A stretch of DNA of 64,000 nt, taken from contig OX637393.1 of the NCBI GenBank assembly GCA_951799425.1, positions 2,672,501 to 2,736,500 of the forward strand, given 5' to 3'. The translations under genes and the position numbers were made by a program. Positions 44,470-56,632 of this stretch are shown here, piece by piece (positions within the stretch are counted from its first letter, which is position 1; the number at the start of each line of letters is the position of its first letter). The notes below the pieces were generated by a model. It was given only the letters and a program-made list of their open reading frames with translations. It did no database searches and was not told the origin of the DNA. This DNA is from Ilex aquifolium. Lineage: Eukaryota; Streptophyta; Magnoliopsida; Aquifoliales; Aquifoliaceae.

Positions 44470-47400
44470 TCAGACAGCAGGATCTTCAAGAATGGCAGTA
44501 GATAAATCACTTATGCGAGGATAAGCAGCTTTCTCATCAAGTTGGCTTTGGGCCCATATAAGCATCTTTAATAAGCTCGGAAGTTTTGGATCTGTTTTTC
44601 AGTGTCGAGTAAATCTTTCAAACTCTTGAAAATAAAAAAATTGCAATAAATAGCTACACTGATGTTCATGATGACACTATCAAGAAATGCAATACAATAC
44701 AAAATTAAGAGATATGAATCAGCTGAAAATGGAGATGCTACAGAGAAAAGAGCATTCTTTTATATAGGCAAATAATGCTTGCAAGCACATCAATACGACT
44801 ACAACGATTTCTAATATGACAGATGCTATTTAAATTAGACAATCTAGAAAATGATCACATACTCAGCATCCCTAAAATTCAATTGGAAGTCAGAAGGTAC
44901 CTTGCTGTCCACTTTAGGTGATGGACTGCTACTGATTAGGTAAAATAAACATTTGCTGGCAGCTCAAATTGAGTAACAGACACTTTTTTAGAAGCAGACC
45001 ATATCACAGTCAACAACAATATTTCGGTCTAATCACCTGACCAAATTTGTTGGTCTAGTCCATCAATAGCAGACCAAGAAATTGTTCTTACTAAGTTCTA
45101 ACCAGAAGTAAAAGAAAACTAACAGTTTGGAAAGTAATATGACGCGGATCGTGTAGGAGTTGGATAAATATTATATTAATTATGAGAGTTATTTGGATAC
45201 TTTTAGTATTTATCTTTTCTTTTAACTTTTGAGGTTTATTTGTTATTATTTATTTGTTTTAGAGTTTTGGTTTCCCTATATAAAGGGATGCATGTAAGGG
45301 TTTTATTTAGACTTAACTTATTGAATATTATTAAGGCCTATTTGCCTAGATCTCCTTGTTCCCTTCATCTCTCTCTTCTATTTCTCATCCCCTTAATTCT
45401 ATTCTTCACTTCTCATCTCCTTTTATTCTTCAATTCTCATCCCTATTATCTTCTCCTTAATCTACATTAAGAATCAAGCTAATACAATCTACATCAATGG
45501 GTATCAAAGTTATTACAATCTACATCATAATATTAATGTCCAAACTTAAAGTAAGAATTATATATATTTTCATGTGTGTTAACGATAAAGAAATTTGTCG
45601 GCAGCCCTTGAAATTTCATATCATACTACTTGTATGTGGTTGTAACTTGAAAAAAATTGTCAATAAGAAAGTTACTGACCTTTTTCATGACTTTGGCTAG
45701 TAAGAATGGCTGCATTCACCTCACTGGCTGTCTTTAGGCGCTGTGATATGTCCAGAAGCCCTCCAACAGGGCAGTTGGCAACATCTTCAAAAGCCAGTAG
45801 GGCAACTGTCCTTTCTAATTCTTCTAAAAAGCTTTGCTGCAGAAATTAAGATCCGTCAAAAGAGCAATAATTAGCACCTATATTTTGCAAATATGCAAAT
45901 ATGCTGAGTTTAGATGCAAAAGTGCTTGAAATTAAGACAATTCTGCTCCAATCTTCAAGCTTGGCGCCATACGTAAAGTCCAAGCATGCAAATAAAACAG
46001 TTTGACAAAGGAAGTTCATTGATTTCAGAGAAGAAAAAGACCAGACTGACTAGCAAGAAATTAAGTGTAGCTATGCATCAAAAGTTATAAGGATCTGAGA
46101 ATTACATTTTCCTCTCCCCTTGGAGCAAGCTCCTCCTGAGCGAACTCCAAAGCCTCTTCCACCTTACCATTCCTAATCAATTCTATCAACTTTTGCTGTT
46201 GGAGATGGAAAAAGAGTTGGGGATTTGTATCCAATATCTGCATAAAAAATTGTCAGATCATACCAAACTTTTGAATTTTGATCAAGCAAAAAACGATAAA
46301 GTTTTCCCCAGCAACATGTATTATGCATTCCACGCTGCCAACAGACGGAATAAACATAATCAGGTGCCGACTGTGTCACAAGTCTCAGTAACAACATGAA
46401 ACTAAAAGATTCTCCAATTTCTATGTTCTTCTTATTTGTCCTTATCTGGGGCTTACAACTTTTTTTATAAGAAATATCTTGCTTAGAAATTCCAGGGTTA
46501 CACGTGACATTTCGAAATGGTCCAATCACCTATGCAATACCCTAAATTTAGCTAAGAATAACTCCCTTAGGTCACTAATATAGCAGAACTTAAGTTATAC
46601 AAGTGACTTTTTTAAGTATAAAAATGGTAATTCCAATGCTTTTTGTGAATTGTTCAGAAAATAAATATTCACCAAAGCTGTTTTAGTTTTTTCTCAAGAG
46701 TGTTTTGACCAAATACATCCTGAGATTTTAAAGCTAATGATCACTCAGCGCCTTGAAATCATAATCCAAAAAAGCTAAAGCATTTCACTCTATTCAGAAT
46801 GTTCAGTGCTGCTTTCAAAATACACCTAAAAGATCATTGCATGTATAAAAGGATGTGTCATTGTTTAAGGAAAGAGTAAGGAGATCTAGGATATCCGACA
46901 TTTGTTAATGTGTGCCTGTACCAAGTTTTGAATCACTGCAGTGAAAAATATCATGCATTTCTAATGAGAAGATAGATTATCTAACCTCGGGGTTCAAATC
47001 ATTAACTTTTTCAATTGCATCCTCAACATTCCCACACTGGACTGCCTTCTTAACTGCCATACGATCTGTGATAGTTGCAAGATCTATGTCTGCTATTTAT
47101 CTATAAGGTCAAACATACCTTGGAAGATAAAAGTATACCATGCCAGCAAGGCATAATCATTAAAAGGAACATGAAGTGCCCTGATTAGAAAATGAAGAAG
47201 GATACGTTCTGTCCCCGATTCCATTCTGAACTTCTCCGCTGCGTCAACATAACCCTCTGTGACAAGAAAGTTCATCACCAATTTATTCATATCTTCTTTC
47301 CTAATCTTTACATCATTGAGTCTTTTCTCCCACTCCTCCCTTGTTATTACCTTCTTTGATGTAGCCTGTCAAGAAAGAAATTTTCAGAAATAACCACATT

Positions 47401-48380
47401 GGTATTCCACAAGGAGAAAAAGAAAAACAGGGGAAAAAAAAATAAGTAGAGCATGTTTTGCACTCCCTATAATGACTAAATATTCGATTGGGTCTGTTCA
47501 TATACAGTTTTCAATAACATGTGCCAATCGTGATCTTGTAGCCAAATTACAAAAAGCAAGGCACTTTTCCACATTTCTGCCAAATGTAACAGATCCATAA
47601 TTCTCATGGATCAGCAAATCGTGCACCCACCCCATTGATCTCACTCTAAAAAAATTGCAGCTATGCACAAATCTCACTCCTAAATTTCATATTTTCTTTA
47701 ACATTTACAGGGTTGCAGGACTTCCAAAATCTCTCGATACACCTATTTAGGCATGTTATTTTGTCAGTATGGTCAAAGACAACAGGGATAACTAATAAAT
47801 TTAAGTATCATGCTCTCTAACTTAAGAAATTAAACTTTCCTCAATCTGTTGTCGAAAATTATTCCCCCTAACTAATGCATGTAGGAAACTTCATTTTCCT
47901 TTCTTTCACTTAAATTTCTTCTAGTTTTAGTTTCACAAATTCTTTCTTGCTAACCAAATGGAGTCTATTAGGAGCTACCAAACGAAACACAACTGAGTCA
48001 TTCAATACTCATAGATCAGCTAACTGTCCCCTTTACCCAATTGCCACAACCCCAACAGAACATTTTACTCTTATCCCAAAACTTTCTACTTCCTTTAACC
48101 CTAACTTGTTTGCAGAAATTTAGACAAAATAAACGGGTTTTACAAGTATTTCTTAAACTAAAATTGTTAATAGTAACCAAAAACCCTTCCTCCACAAGAC
48201 CCTACAAATCGAATACTCATATCCCCAAAAATACTAGATCCATGATCACGATTCATATAAACACTAAATTTGGCACTCAGTTACCCAATTTCGCATCATA
48301 TAAACTGTAAATTTCATCAAGATTCAGTTCAATTTATGTAAAATATTAGTATGAAACAAGGAATGAAAAATTTTCACCAT
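44470..48380 (-). CDS. GID8: GID8-like LisH-CTLH protein (CTLH/GID E3 ligase subunit)
   Basis: Six exons: 48378-48380, 47206-47365, 46986-47092, 46106-46237, 45680-45836 and 44470-44591. All have GT-AG borders, phases match, and the total is 226 codons plus stop, the usual length for plant GID8. Exon 1 contributes only the ATG (ATG|GTGAAA). LisH motif at about residues 28-54 ([21 protein letters not shown]). CTLH follows ([20 protein letters not shown]…[19 protein letters not shown]). A CRA-type region runs to the end ([43 protein letters not shown]). In yeast and animals GID8/TWA1 is a core scaffold of the GID/CTLH ubiquitin ligase; plants have the complex too. For exon 3 the acceptor was chosen to give [11 protein letters not shown]. 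No defect seen. Intron 5 holds an LTR fragment. Confidence 0.93.
45152..45496 (+). mobile_element. copia-type LTR with primer-binding site, in intron 5 of GID8
   Basis: Starts TGTAGGAGTTGG and ends CTACATCA. TATATAAAGGG lies near 45280. Directly after the end comes GGGTATCAAAG, close to the initiator-tRNA-Met primer site (TGGTATCAGAGC) of Ty1/copia elements. Only a few dozen bases of internal sequence follow before it fades, so this is a truncated copy or TRIM remnant, antisense to the host gene. Confidence 0.6.
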
Positions 48381-48674
48381 GGCTTCAATCTCTGCGAGTT
48401 GACGAGAGATTATCCAGAACAATGACATCAGTGTTCATTGATCCGCCTTCTGACCCATGACATGTATAAAATCACTCTATTGTTTGCTTCAATCTCTCTC
48501 TGTTTTTGGATCGAAAATCAAATTCCAAAATGAAAATTCTCAGTTATCGGAGACTCAGATCGATTGTAGCTCATAATCTCTCTCTCTTTCTAAAGTTTTC
48601 TACTTCCGAAAATACCCTCCATTAACTACGAAAATTACAAATGCTGTCCCGCTCACTTTTTTCTTTTTTTATTT
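48381..48674. other. 5' UTR and promoter of GID8
   Basis: About 290 bp between the ATG-bearing exon and the next transposable element. The CTCTCTCTCT tract near 48580 is a typical leader or core-promoter feature. No TATA box stands out. Confidence 0.4.
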
Positions 48675-49194
48675 AGGGTAATCTCACTTTGCACCCCCAA
48701 AAGATATTTCAATTCTCAATTTGCATCCACAAGCATTAAAAATCTTAATTTATACTCTCAATGTTATGAATTGGTAACAATGTGGACTTCGCCTAAACTG
48801 CCATTCAGTTTTCTATCATAAATTGAAACACACGAGCTACAAGTGCATTGGTATGAAGACGAGGTGTGTCCATCACTACAGATCTTCGTTTGCAATCAAT
48901 TTGACATCGTTTTATCAAAAATAAGGTTTTGTTAATTAAATAGAGGTTAAATCTATCATGTGCAACTCCAACTCACATGAGACGCGAACAATTTATGAAT
49001 TTATACATAAGCCTATGGCCGAAGTACGTATGACTCATGTGCTTCAATTTATGACGAAAAACTAAATGGTAGTCTAGGTAAGGTCCACATTGCTATCAAT
49101 TCATAACATTGGAAGTGCAAATTGAGATTTTTAATGTTTGAGTATATAAATTAATAATCGAAACATCTTTTACGGTACAAAGTGACATTAGTCC
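48675..49194. mobile_element. Mutator-like MITE with long inverted repeats, 520 bp
   Basis: A 9-bp target duplication TTTTTATTT (48666-48674 and 49195-49203) flanks inverted arms of about 160 bp, beginning GTAATCTCACTTTGCACC (left) and CTAATGTCACTTTGTACC (complement of right). Nine-bp duplications and long TIRs are MULE traits. Non-coding. A related foldback lies at 52934-53255. Confidence 0.85.
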
Positions 49195-49203
49195 TTTTTA
49201 TTT

Positions 49204-50144
49204 TTCCATTAGCAAATAAGCCTCCACCGAATTTCAGTCCGAATTTGAATCCGTATAATTGAATATGCACTAATATTTTTGTCCATTTATCTTGAAAATG
49301 ATCTGAATCCATGTAAATATCTTAAATCGAATAGGGAGATGAATATATATAAATTGGATCCGATAAAAAATTGATGTGGTCAATACATATATATATATAT
49401 ATGTTGACCTTTATTACATATATATGTATATTGATTATTTCTATTTGATTATAAAAATATTATTTGTTTAAATTTTGAGGATCTTGTGTTATTGATGTTG
49501 TTGACCAAAACGACATCGTTTAAACAGAACAAATGTCGATTTGGCGCAAAAGAATGTCGTTCTGATCAACAACACATCTGCTTCGTGTTATGACAGAGGA
49601 GTTGGACTCACATTTGTGAGTTTGTGTTTTATTGACTTCATGTTATGTATAAACTATGTTTAGTGAGTTCATATAATATTTAACCAATTTGGTCTCAACT
49701 CATTTATTTAACAAGTTTAACAAATCTATCAATCTATTTATTTTACATTTTTAATTGGTCCATCCAAATTATGATCTAAGATCTATTAATTTTGTATCAA
49801 TTTTAGTTTTGAGTTTGCCAGCCATGTGAAGAAATATCAGGATAGTATAGTTCACTGTTACATAATTGAACTATTACTTCAAGGTGGTAATTCAAATGAT
49901 ATGTAACTAATTATCTCAAGATATTGTGAATACCAAGCCCCTATTTTTTTTCTAAGAAGAATAGAACTTTTTATTAATTATTATTAATTGAAATTCATCA
50001 AGAAAAGGATATACACCAAACATGCCTCTACTAATCTCTCTTCCAAACCTAATGTGAAAATTGATTAAACCATACTGGAGTGTCTTACACTACATAATCT
50101 ATAGTAAACCAAAGCAACACAAACCCTATTTGCCTCTAATCTTA
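49204..50144. other. intergenic
   Basis: AT-rich, with an (AT)n tract near 49388-49401 and degenerate repeats of the GGATC(T)GAATCC sort. No gene. Confidence 0.4.
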
Positions 50145-50591
50145 AGGGCCTCTTTGGTACGTAGGTTTGGGAGGGTTTTGGAACATGGGTTGGGAAATAA
50201 AACCCAACAACCTCATGTTTGGTAAATGCATAGTTAGTTCAGGGTTTGAAACCCAGTCCGCATTAGACCCGGGAATTAAACCCAAGTTCATGGGTTTCAT
50301 GAAACCCACCCGGGGTGGGTTTCATATGTGGGTTAATGGATTTAAGCTAACAAATGACATTTATACCCCCATATATCCCATATACGTAAGCAAACATGGG
50401 TTTGAATTAAAATTGTTAAGGGGCACAATAGTTATTTATATATAAATATATTATCATAATAGTCATATATCCGTGTACATACCAAACATGGGTATGGACG
50501 ACATTGAATGCTGAAACCCATCTTTGGGTTTAAAAGGGTTTGGACAAGTCAATCCAAACCCCTCCCAAAAAACACCAACCAAACAGTCCCT
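50145..50591. mobile_element. Tourist-like PIF/Harbinger MITE, 447 bp
   Basis: Ends AGGGCCTCTTTGGT (left) and AGGGACTGTTTGGT (complement of right), flanked by TTA (50142-50144 and 50592-50594). Repeated GGGTTT/AAACCC motifs. Non-coding; the ORF at 50167-50445 is a by-product. Confidence 0.85.
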
Positions 50592-51250
50592 TTATTTATT
50601 TTTCTTTCTCTCAACCACAGTACATGGACTCTGCAAAATGCATCAAGTATAAGTGCTAGACACTTCACAACCAGCTAGGGGTACGAGATATGGGTTTAAA
50701 ACTGCCGGAGACTTGAGTCTCAGCAGCAGCAGAACAGTCCCTTTTTTTTCTCCTTCTTACCTTACTCTCAAGAAAAATGTGATGTTCAATGTGAAAATGG
50801 TCATATTTTATCATCTTTACCATAGCAATTTGCACTACCACCACAAACCTTGTTTGTATTATTGGAGTTCTAATTCAAAAACTATCCATAGATTGTGAGG
50901 GTAAAAAAAAAACAAGTAGCTTCACAACCATACTGTCATTCAGATAGTTTTCCACAATGCAGGGTGGGGTAGAGGCGGAGTGGAGAGGGAGTGTAAAATC
51001 CAGTGCATCACACGGACATATTAGTACTGTAATATAACATATTAAAAACAAGAATGACCTATAGCAATACTGCAGTATAGAACAAGCATTAGTGTTGGAT
51101 AATTCGAAACTTGTATTAGATTTCAGTATCAATCTACAACAATTGTGAGCAAAGAATCCAACTTTGATTGCTCAGAACTGCTGCAATACAACAACCAACA
51201 ATGATTGAGACCACAAATCAATCATGTATCACAAATTCAATTCAATTCTC
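50592..51250. other. intergenic and 3' flank of the lipase gene
   Basis: No gene seen. The right part should be 3' UTR of the minus-strand hydrolase. Confidence 0.35.
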
Positions 51251-52210
51251 TCAGCATCTCTCATTCAACCATGCCAATATATGACCGCGAACACTTTCAA
51301 CATTCTCATCAGTCTCACCAAACAACAAAGAATGCAACATTCCGTCGCATATCTTCAAACTCTTGTCCTCACTCTTTGCCAATTCATACAATTCTCTGCT
51401 CACTTCTGGATCAGTAACAACATCATCGCTTCCATGTAACACAATAAATGGAAGACTCACATCACACAATCGACTACTCACATAATCAGTAACCCGTAAA
51501 AGTTCAACCACAGTCCCTAATCTTGGTTTCCCCCTATATCTCATCGGATTCATCCCTGCAATAATTTTCTTTTCTGGGACTTTCACAGACTTATCCAACA
51601 GATCAGCTGTGGGTACAATTGGCAAAGTTGGAACAAATTTCGCAAGAAAGGTAAGAACTTCAGGAATTGGCCATCCGGGTTTAACTTTATCAGAGATTCT
51701 ACACATGGGTGCGATCAAAATTGCACCATTGAACAAACTAGGGTTCTTAAAATGGATTAAAAGGCAAATTGCACCACCCATTGACTCTCCAAACAAGAAC
51801 TTGGGTAGATTTTGGAATTGGGGGTTTTGGGTAAGAACTGAATTGAAAAATGAAAGACAATCTTCAACAACAAGGTCAACTTTGGGGACATAGGCCTTGA
51901 GGCCTTGAGATTGGCCGTGGCCTTCAAGGTCAAGGGCAAAACAAGCAAACCCATGTTGGGCAAGGAAGATTGGGGTGGCCTGAAAGGTCCAGCTAATATT
52001 GTTGCCATAGCCATGGACCATGAAGATGAGGGCTCGTGGAGGGGTGGGGGTGAGGGGTAGCCATGATCTGGTGAAGAGGGTTAGGCCTCTAGGTGAGGTG
52101 TAGAAGGACTTGGTGGATTTGATGTTTTGTTGGGTGTAGTAGTCCTGCTCTGGTGTGTTTCCCCAGTAATGGAGGTGGGTTTGGAGGGGTTGGGTTTGTT
52201 CTTCCCCCAT
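51251..52210 (-). CDS. alpha/beta hydrolase, monoacylglycerol lipase / caffeoylshikimate esterase-like
   Basis: Single exon, 319 residues, ATG at 52210. Oxyanion motif HGYG at 66-69, nucleophile elbow GESMGG with Ser143, acid in LHGSDDVVTDP (about Asp263), and His293 in DGMLHSLL: a complete catalytic triad in hydrolase-4 (MAGL) order. The N-terminus (YYTQQNIKSTKSFYTSPRGLTLFTRSW) is typical of plant MAGL-like proteins, and length fits. No signal peptide, so it is probably cytosolic or membrane-associated. Plant members hydrolyse monoacylglycerols or lysophospholipids; one clade (CSE) cleaves caffeoyl shikimate in lignin synthesis. Sequence alone does not decide between these. The 5' leader carries a (GA)n tract (52236-52253). 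No defect. Confidence 0.93.
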   Translation of the reverse strand: MGEEQTQPLQTHLHYWGNTPEQDYYTQQNIKSTKSFYTSPRGLTLFTRSWLPLTPTPPRALIFMVHGYGNNISWTFQATPIFLAQHGFACFALDLEGHGQSQGLKAYVPKVDLVVEDCLSFFNSVLTQNPQFQNLPKFLFGESMGGAICLLIHFKNPSLFNGAILIAPMCRISDKVKPGWPIPEVLTFLAKFVPTLPIVPTADLLDKSVKVPEKKIIAGMNPMRYRGKPRLGTVVELLRVTDYVSSRLCDVSLPFIVLHGSDDVVTDPEVSRELYELAKSEDKSLKICDGMLHSLLFGETDENVESVRGHILAWLNERC

Positions 52211-52591
52211 TATTGGAGGTGGATTTTGGATGGTTTGGAGAGAGAGAGAGAGAGCGATATGATCAAACAGAAAAGGTTAATATTACTGAAGGGGTTGCGT
52301 CTTCTGACTTTCGGAAGAAACAAAAAGAAGGGTTGCTTCATAATACAGTATCGAACGTTATTCCACAATAACGACAATAGCAATAGGGTGTTTTGTCCAA
52401 TATACCCCTCACGTGGATGACACGTGGTGATGAAACCGTCAAAAAATGGACGACGTCAATGGTGGGTGATCAAACTAAATCAAATTAGATAGGTTAGGGA
52501 CTTATGTGATTCAATTGGAAGTTGGATACCAAAATGAGATAAAATAAATATTTTGAGGACTACTAATGCAATTAATCCATAAAGATAAGGT
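52211..52591. other. 5' leader and promoter of the lipase gene
   Basis: Includes a GA/CT microsatellite and CACGTGGATGACACGTGG near 52411-52428, a pair of ACGTG-core (G-box/ABRE-like) sites about 200 bp upstream of the ATG. Such sites bind bZIP or bHLH factors; function here is inferred only. Confidence 0.4.
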
Positions 52592-52916
52592 ATGTAACAT
52601 AATTATTGTTTAAACTTTGTCTCTAGTTGTAAAATAATCTCTAAACTTTTCATTATTTCAATTTAGTCTCTAAATTATCAATTTTGTATCAACCAAATCA
52701 TTTTGTTCATTTCAGTCATTAGAAATAACGGAAACGAGCCTATTTGTTTGCCATCTATACATCCCCATCATTGGTTCTGAGTAGTGAAACAGACGGAATG
52801 ATTTTATTGACATAAAATTAATATTTTAAAGATTAAATTGAGATAATTAAAAGTTGAAATACTATTTTAAAAATCGGAGATAAAATTTGAGGGTTAATTA
52901 TTATATTTACCCTAAA
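52592..52916. mobile_element. foldback element with ~105-bp inverted arms
   Basis: The left arm (AACTTTGTCTCTAGTTG…TTATTTCAATTTAGTCTCTAAAT…AAATCATT) is mirrored by the right arm (AATGATTTTATTGAC…ATTAAATTGAGATAATTAAAAGTT…). Small unique core. Probably MULE-type; target duplication not determined. Confidence 0.6.
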
Positions 52917-52933
52917 AGGCAATGGTAGGATTG

Positions 52934-53255
52934 AGCGAATCACACTTCGCACCTTAAAATGTTTTAAAATTCTTAATTTATATGTATGGCTTTAAATATT
53001 AATTTTTTTACATTACACCCTCAATGTCATAAATAATTGTAATTTTACTCTCGCACTAACTTCTATTATTTTTTCTGTCAAATTCACGTGTGTTGCATGT
53101 AGCAAGATTTGACAAAAACATAAACTAAAGTTAGTGTGGGGGCCACATTATAACTATTTTAAAATATTTAGGGTACAATGTGAAAAATTTTATATTTGAG
53201 GATGCAAATTAAGAATTTTTTAAAATCATTTAGGGTAAAAAATAATTTTCCCAAT
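52934..53255. mobile_element. foldback element related to the MULE-MITE at 48675
   Basis: Arms share AATTCTTAATTT and the CACTT(C/T)GCACC / CACATTGTACCC pattern in opposite orientation, plus the paired core TTCTGTCAAATTC / GATTTGACAAAAAC. Termini are the same style as 48675-49194 but more diverged. Confidence 0.5.
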
Positions 53256-53340
53256 ACTATTTAATCTGATTAATTTAGGAAAATAGTAAAATGTTTGATA
53301 TCTATAATATAAAACAGAGCGGCTCAAATCCCAAGGTTTT

Positions 53341-53435
53341 AACATCCAACGGCCTCAAATCAATTTAGGCTTCAACATCCAACGGTCTAAAATCATTTGG
53401 GGCTTCAACATCCAACGGCCCAAAATCATCCACAA
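53341..53435 (+). repeat. 33-bp tandem repeat, three copies, at the Helitron 5' end
   Basis: AACATCCAACGG(C/T)C(T/C) recurs at 53341, 53374 and 53407, followed each time by a variant of CAAAATCA…GGCTTC. Exact 33-bp spacing. Confidence 0.8.
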
Positions 53436-54834
53436 TATCATCATTTTTCAAAATTCTGACCTCTCAATCAATATTCAGTCACCTCACCGTCTCTTCTTTT
53501 TTTACCCCCTCCCTTCTGTCAGACGAGCCATGCCTCTTCGGCTGCCTCTTCTGTTTCTTCTTTTTTTTTTTTTTCTCCCTCTCACTCATTCAAAATTCTG
53601 ACCCCTCTCTCTCTATTATTCTTCCTCCCCACACACTTCAACCTGAAATTCCCAACGCCGGTGGTTTCAACAGTCTCGGAGCCACCGCCTCCGCCACTAT
53701 ATCCACCAGAATTTCACCAGAACTACTACTAGCTGTCGAGATACCTTCGAAAGAGCTGGTAGTGCTTGGAACATCATCACTTCAAGAACTGAGTCCATGT
53801 AAGTAAACTTTCACAATTTCTTTTGCTTTTCAACGAATCAGATCAATGAAAGATTGAACACTCACCGGAAACTATTAAAGTGCATTGTCCCCTGGAAACT
53901 ATTATGAACGTTAATACTCTGTTGAAATACATCATTTTCATCAAACACCCACACCCACACCCACTCACCCACACACACATCACAAACAAACCCACCCACA
54001 CCAAGTGTTTGTTGGAATGACCGAGGGAAATTTTGTGTACTCTACCATTGTTATGAATTTCCGGTGTACCTATTTTTTGGGGTATAATGTGTTGAAATTA
54101 GATTTCTCTTGGATTTTAATTGATTCTTTCACTAAATTTTAATTGATTTACATTTTGTTTGATCTATCCCCCTTGTGTTTTTTTAGTTCCCTCTAATTCT
54201 GGATTCCGTCAAACTAAGTGCCAGCTTGTAGAGGATTTTTGTTCTTTTTGCCTTTTTAAATAATTGTTACAATAAGAAATAACAAAAAACAATTGTTGTT
54301 CTTATGATAGAGAGTCATTTTTCAGTGCCTCATTAAGAACTATCTCTGTATATATTCTTTGTACTGGACATTGGATGTACTATTACTATTATGGATATGA
54401 AAGACGTTGAGTTAGGTCTACTTTCAGTTAAAGAAAAATTCATCCCGAGCATGACCGGTGAAATCTTTGTACTGGACATTGAATCAATAAGAAAAATTCT
54501 TTGTACTGGACATTGAATCAAGAAGGCGTGATTAATGGCTCTTGGTGAAATCTTTTGAAACATGGCTTGTAATTTCACTTATTTAAACTCCTAATAATGT
54601 GGTTTGGAAGCATTGATTAAAACTCTTGGACGACCACTTTCTATTTCGATTTGCAATGTTGATTTCAAAAAAAAAGTCAATTATTAAGCTAAGTTTTCTG
54701 TAATTATTGTCAATTTGTCCATCATGTTTTACGGTTGCTTATATCAATCCAAGTGATAATAACTGTAGTACCAAGTATTTTTCTTTCTAAGGGTAATATG
54801 AGTTCATCCCGAGCATGATCATACATCTAGAGTG

Positions 54835-54993
54835 GTAAAATGCCATCATAATCATACATCTAGAGTCTTTCTTTTCTCCGTCCATAACAATTGATATCTT
54901 TTTATTCTTCATTTTTTTAAGATAGTTATTTAGATTGTTGTTTCAAGCAGTTCTTTATGCAAATCTAGATGTATGATTATGATGGCATTTTAC
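54835..54993. repeat. perfect 29-bp inverted repeat inside the Helitron
   Basis: Positions 54835-54863 and 54965-54993 are exact reverse complements (core CCATCATAATCATACATC), separated by 101 bp. A partial third copy (CATGATCATACATCTAGAG) precedes the first arm. Confidence 0.85.
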
Positions 54994-56605
54994 CAAATAT
55001 TAGCATTCTTAATATCTTATATAAATAACTATATGTTGCTACCAGTTGTTCTTGGCTGAAACTTCCTATGCTCCTCAACCCACATATTGTTTTTTACGTT
55101 GATTGCTTCAGGATTTTATTTTTCTTTCACTTTGTGTATTTTGTTGTTGGGGTTATTTGTATGAGTTGATTTTGGAATTATTAGCTGATACTCTCTTTAA
55201 TGTTGTGTGTATCAACTCTTCTATGTGAGAAAAACATTGATGCTCAATTCATAATTTGATTAGTGGATAGCTTTAGATAGACTTGGATGTGCTTCATCAT
55301 GGAAGAAATTCAAATGTGTTTGGTTGTTTATGAGTGGTATAGTCCTACAACTATGGACAATTTGTGGAGTGATGGTTGGAAAATTTGTGGCTTTTGTGGA
55401 GTGATGGTTGGAAAATTTAATAAATACTTGAAATTTATTAGGTTGGTTTAACGTTGAAGTTTATGAATCGCTAATACTTATTGCTGTTTTTTATTTGATT
55501 GGCTTCATACTTGGTATATTTTTTTTTTAAGGCACAAACAAATTGTTAATTTTAATATTATGTGCTTCTTTTTGTTATTAAACAATGGGCTAGGTTTTCT
55601 AAGTAAGGTGTATTTGGGTCAAGCTTTAGGTTGGTTATTTGGATTTATTATTGTTTGCATATCATCTGTGTGCTATGTTGTACAGTATCTCTGTGTTATG
55701 TTGTACATCTTTATAAAGTGATGATTTTGAGGGAACATTGTGCATATAGGATGTTAAGACCAACAGATGAAGCTTCAGCTTATGCGGCAACATGCACAAC
55801 ACCTCTCTGTTCTCTGGCAGCAACTCTCACTTTTATTCTCTGTTTTTCTATAGTAATTTTCTGGGTATTTTTAATCCGTTTGCAGCAGCTCTAGGGCTCC
55901 TTTTATGCTATGTTTTCCAGTCAAAAACGGACCCTCTATGTTGCCCCTTCAGGTTTCTTTGAAGGCAATACACATGTTTCTTTTGCATCCAACGCAGCAA
56001 CTTGATGCAGTTTTTTGTTATTTAATTGTTGGGAATCTCTCAATTTTTCGTCCTTTTAGAGTTGTACTTCTAATTTTGGTTGTACTAATAGAGAACTATG
56101 TTGTGTAGCTTTTGATGAGGTTGGTATTTTTTAAATGGCAAAAAGATGGGTTTATGTAGATTTGATTCTACCTTAAAGCATATGATCTTCCAATTTTTTC
56201 AAATTTATGCTTTTATTAGGATGAGTGAATAGATTATCTTCATCTAGAATTGAGGTTGATCTACGATATTAAAAGAGATCGAAAAAAATATAAATAATCA
56301 GTGCCAAGTTACAATTTAAAGAGTTTTGATCAATGAAAAAGGCTTATAAATAATAAAAAATAAATCTTGAAATGTAGTTAAACTTAGTTTAAATTTATGG
56401 GGCTATGACTATTTAAAGAGTTTTCTTCATTTATTCATTGAAATTTGTCTTCACAAGAATTTTCATTTAAATGCTTTGTGCAGTATGTATGTGAAGTGCG
56501 AGTGTGTTAAGAATGAATTTAGGCTTTTAGCTTAGTGCGTGTCAATATTCAGTACTTCATTTTTTTGTGTCCACGATCAATTTTTAATTTTTTGTGAATT
56601 ATACA

Positions 56606-56632
56606 GTGCCTTCAGGCACGGGTTATCGCTAG
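56606..56632 (+). mobile_element. internal Helitron 3' end
   Basis: GTGCC-TTCA-GGCAC hairpin, then GGGTTATCG and CTAG (56629-56632), with A as the next base. Same family as the end at 61372. Confidence 0.65.
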
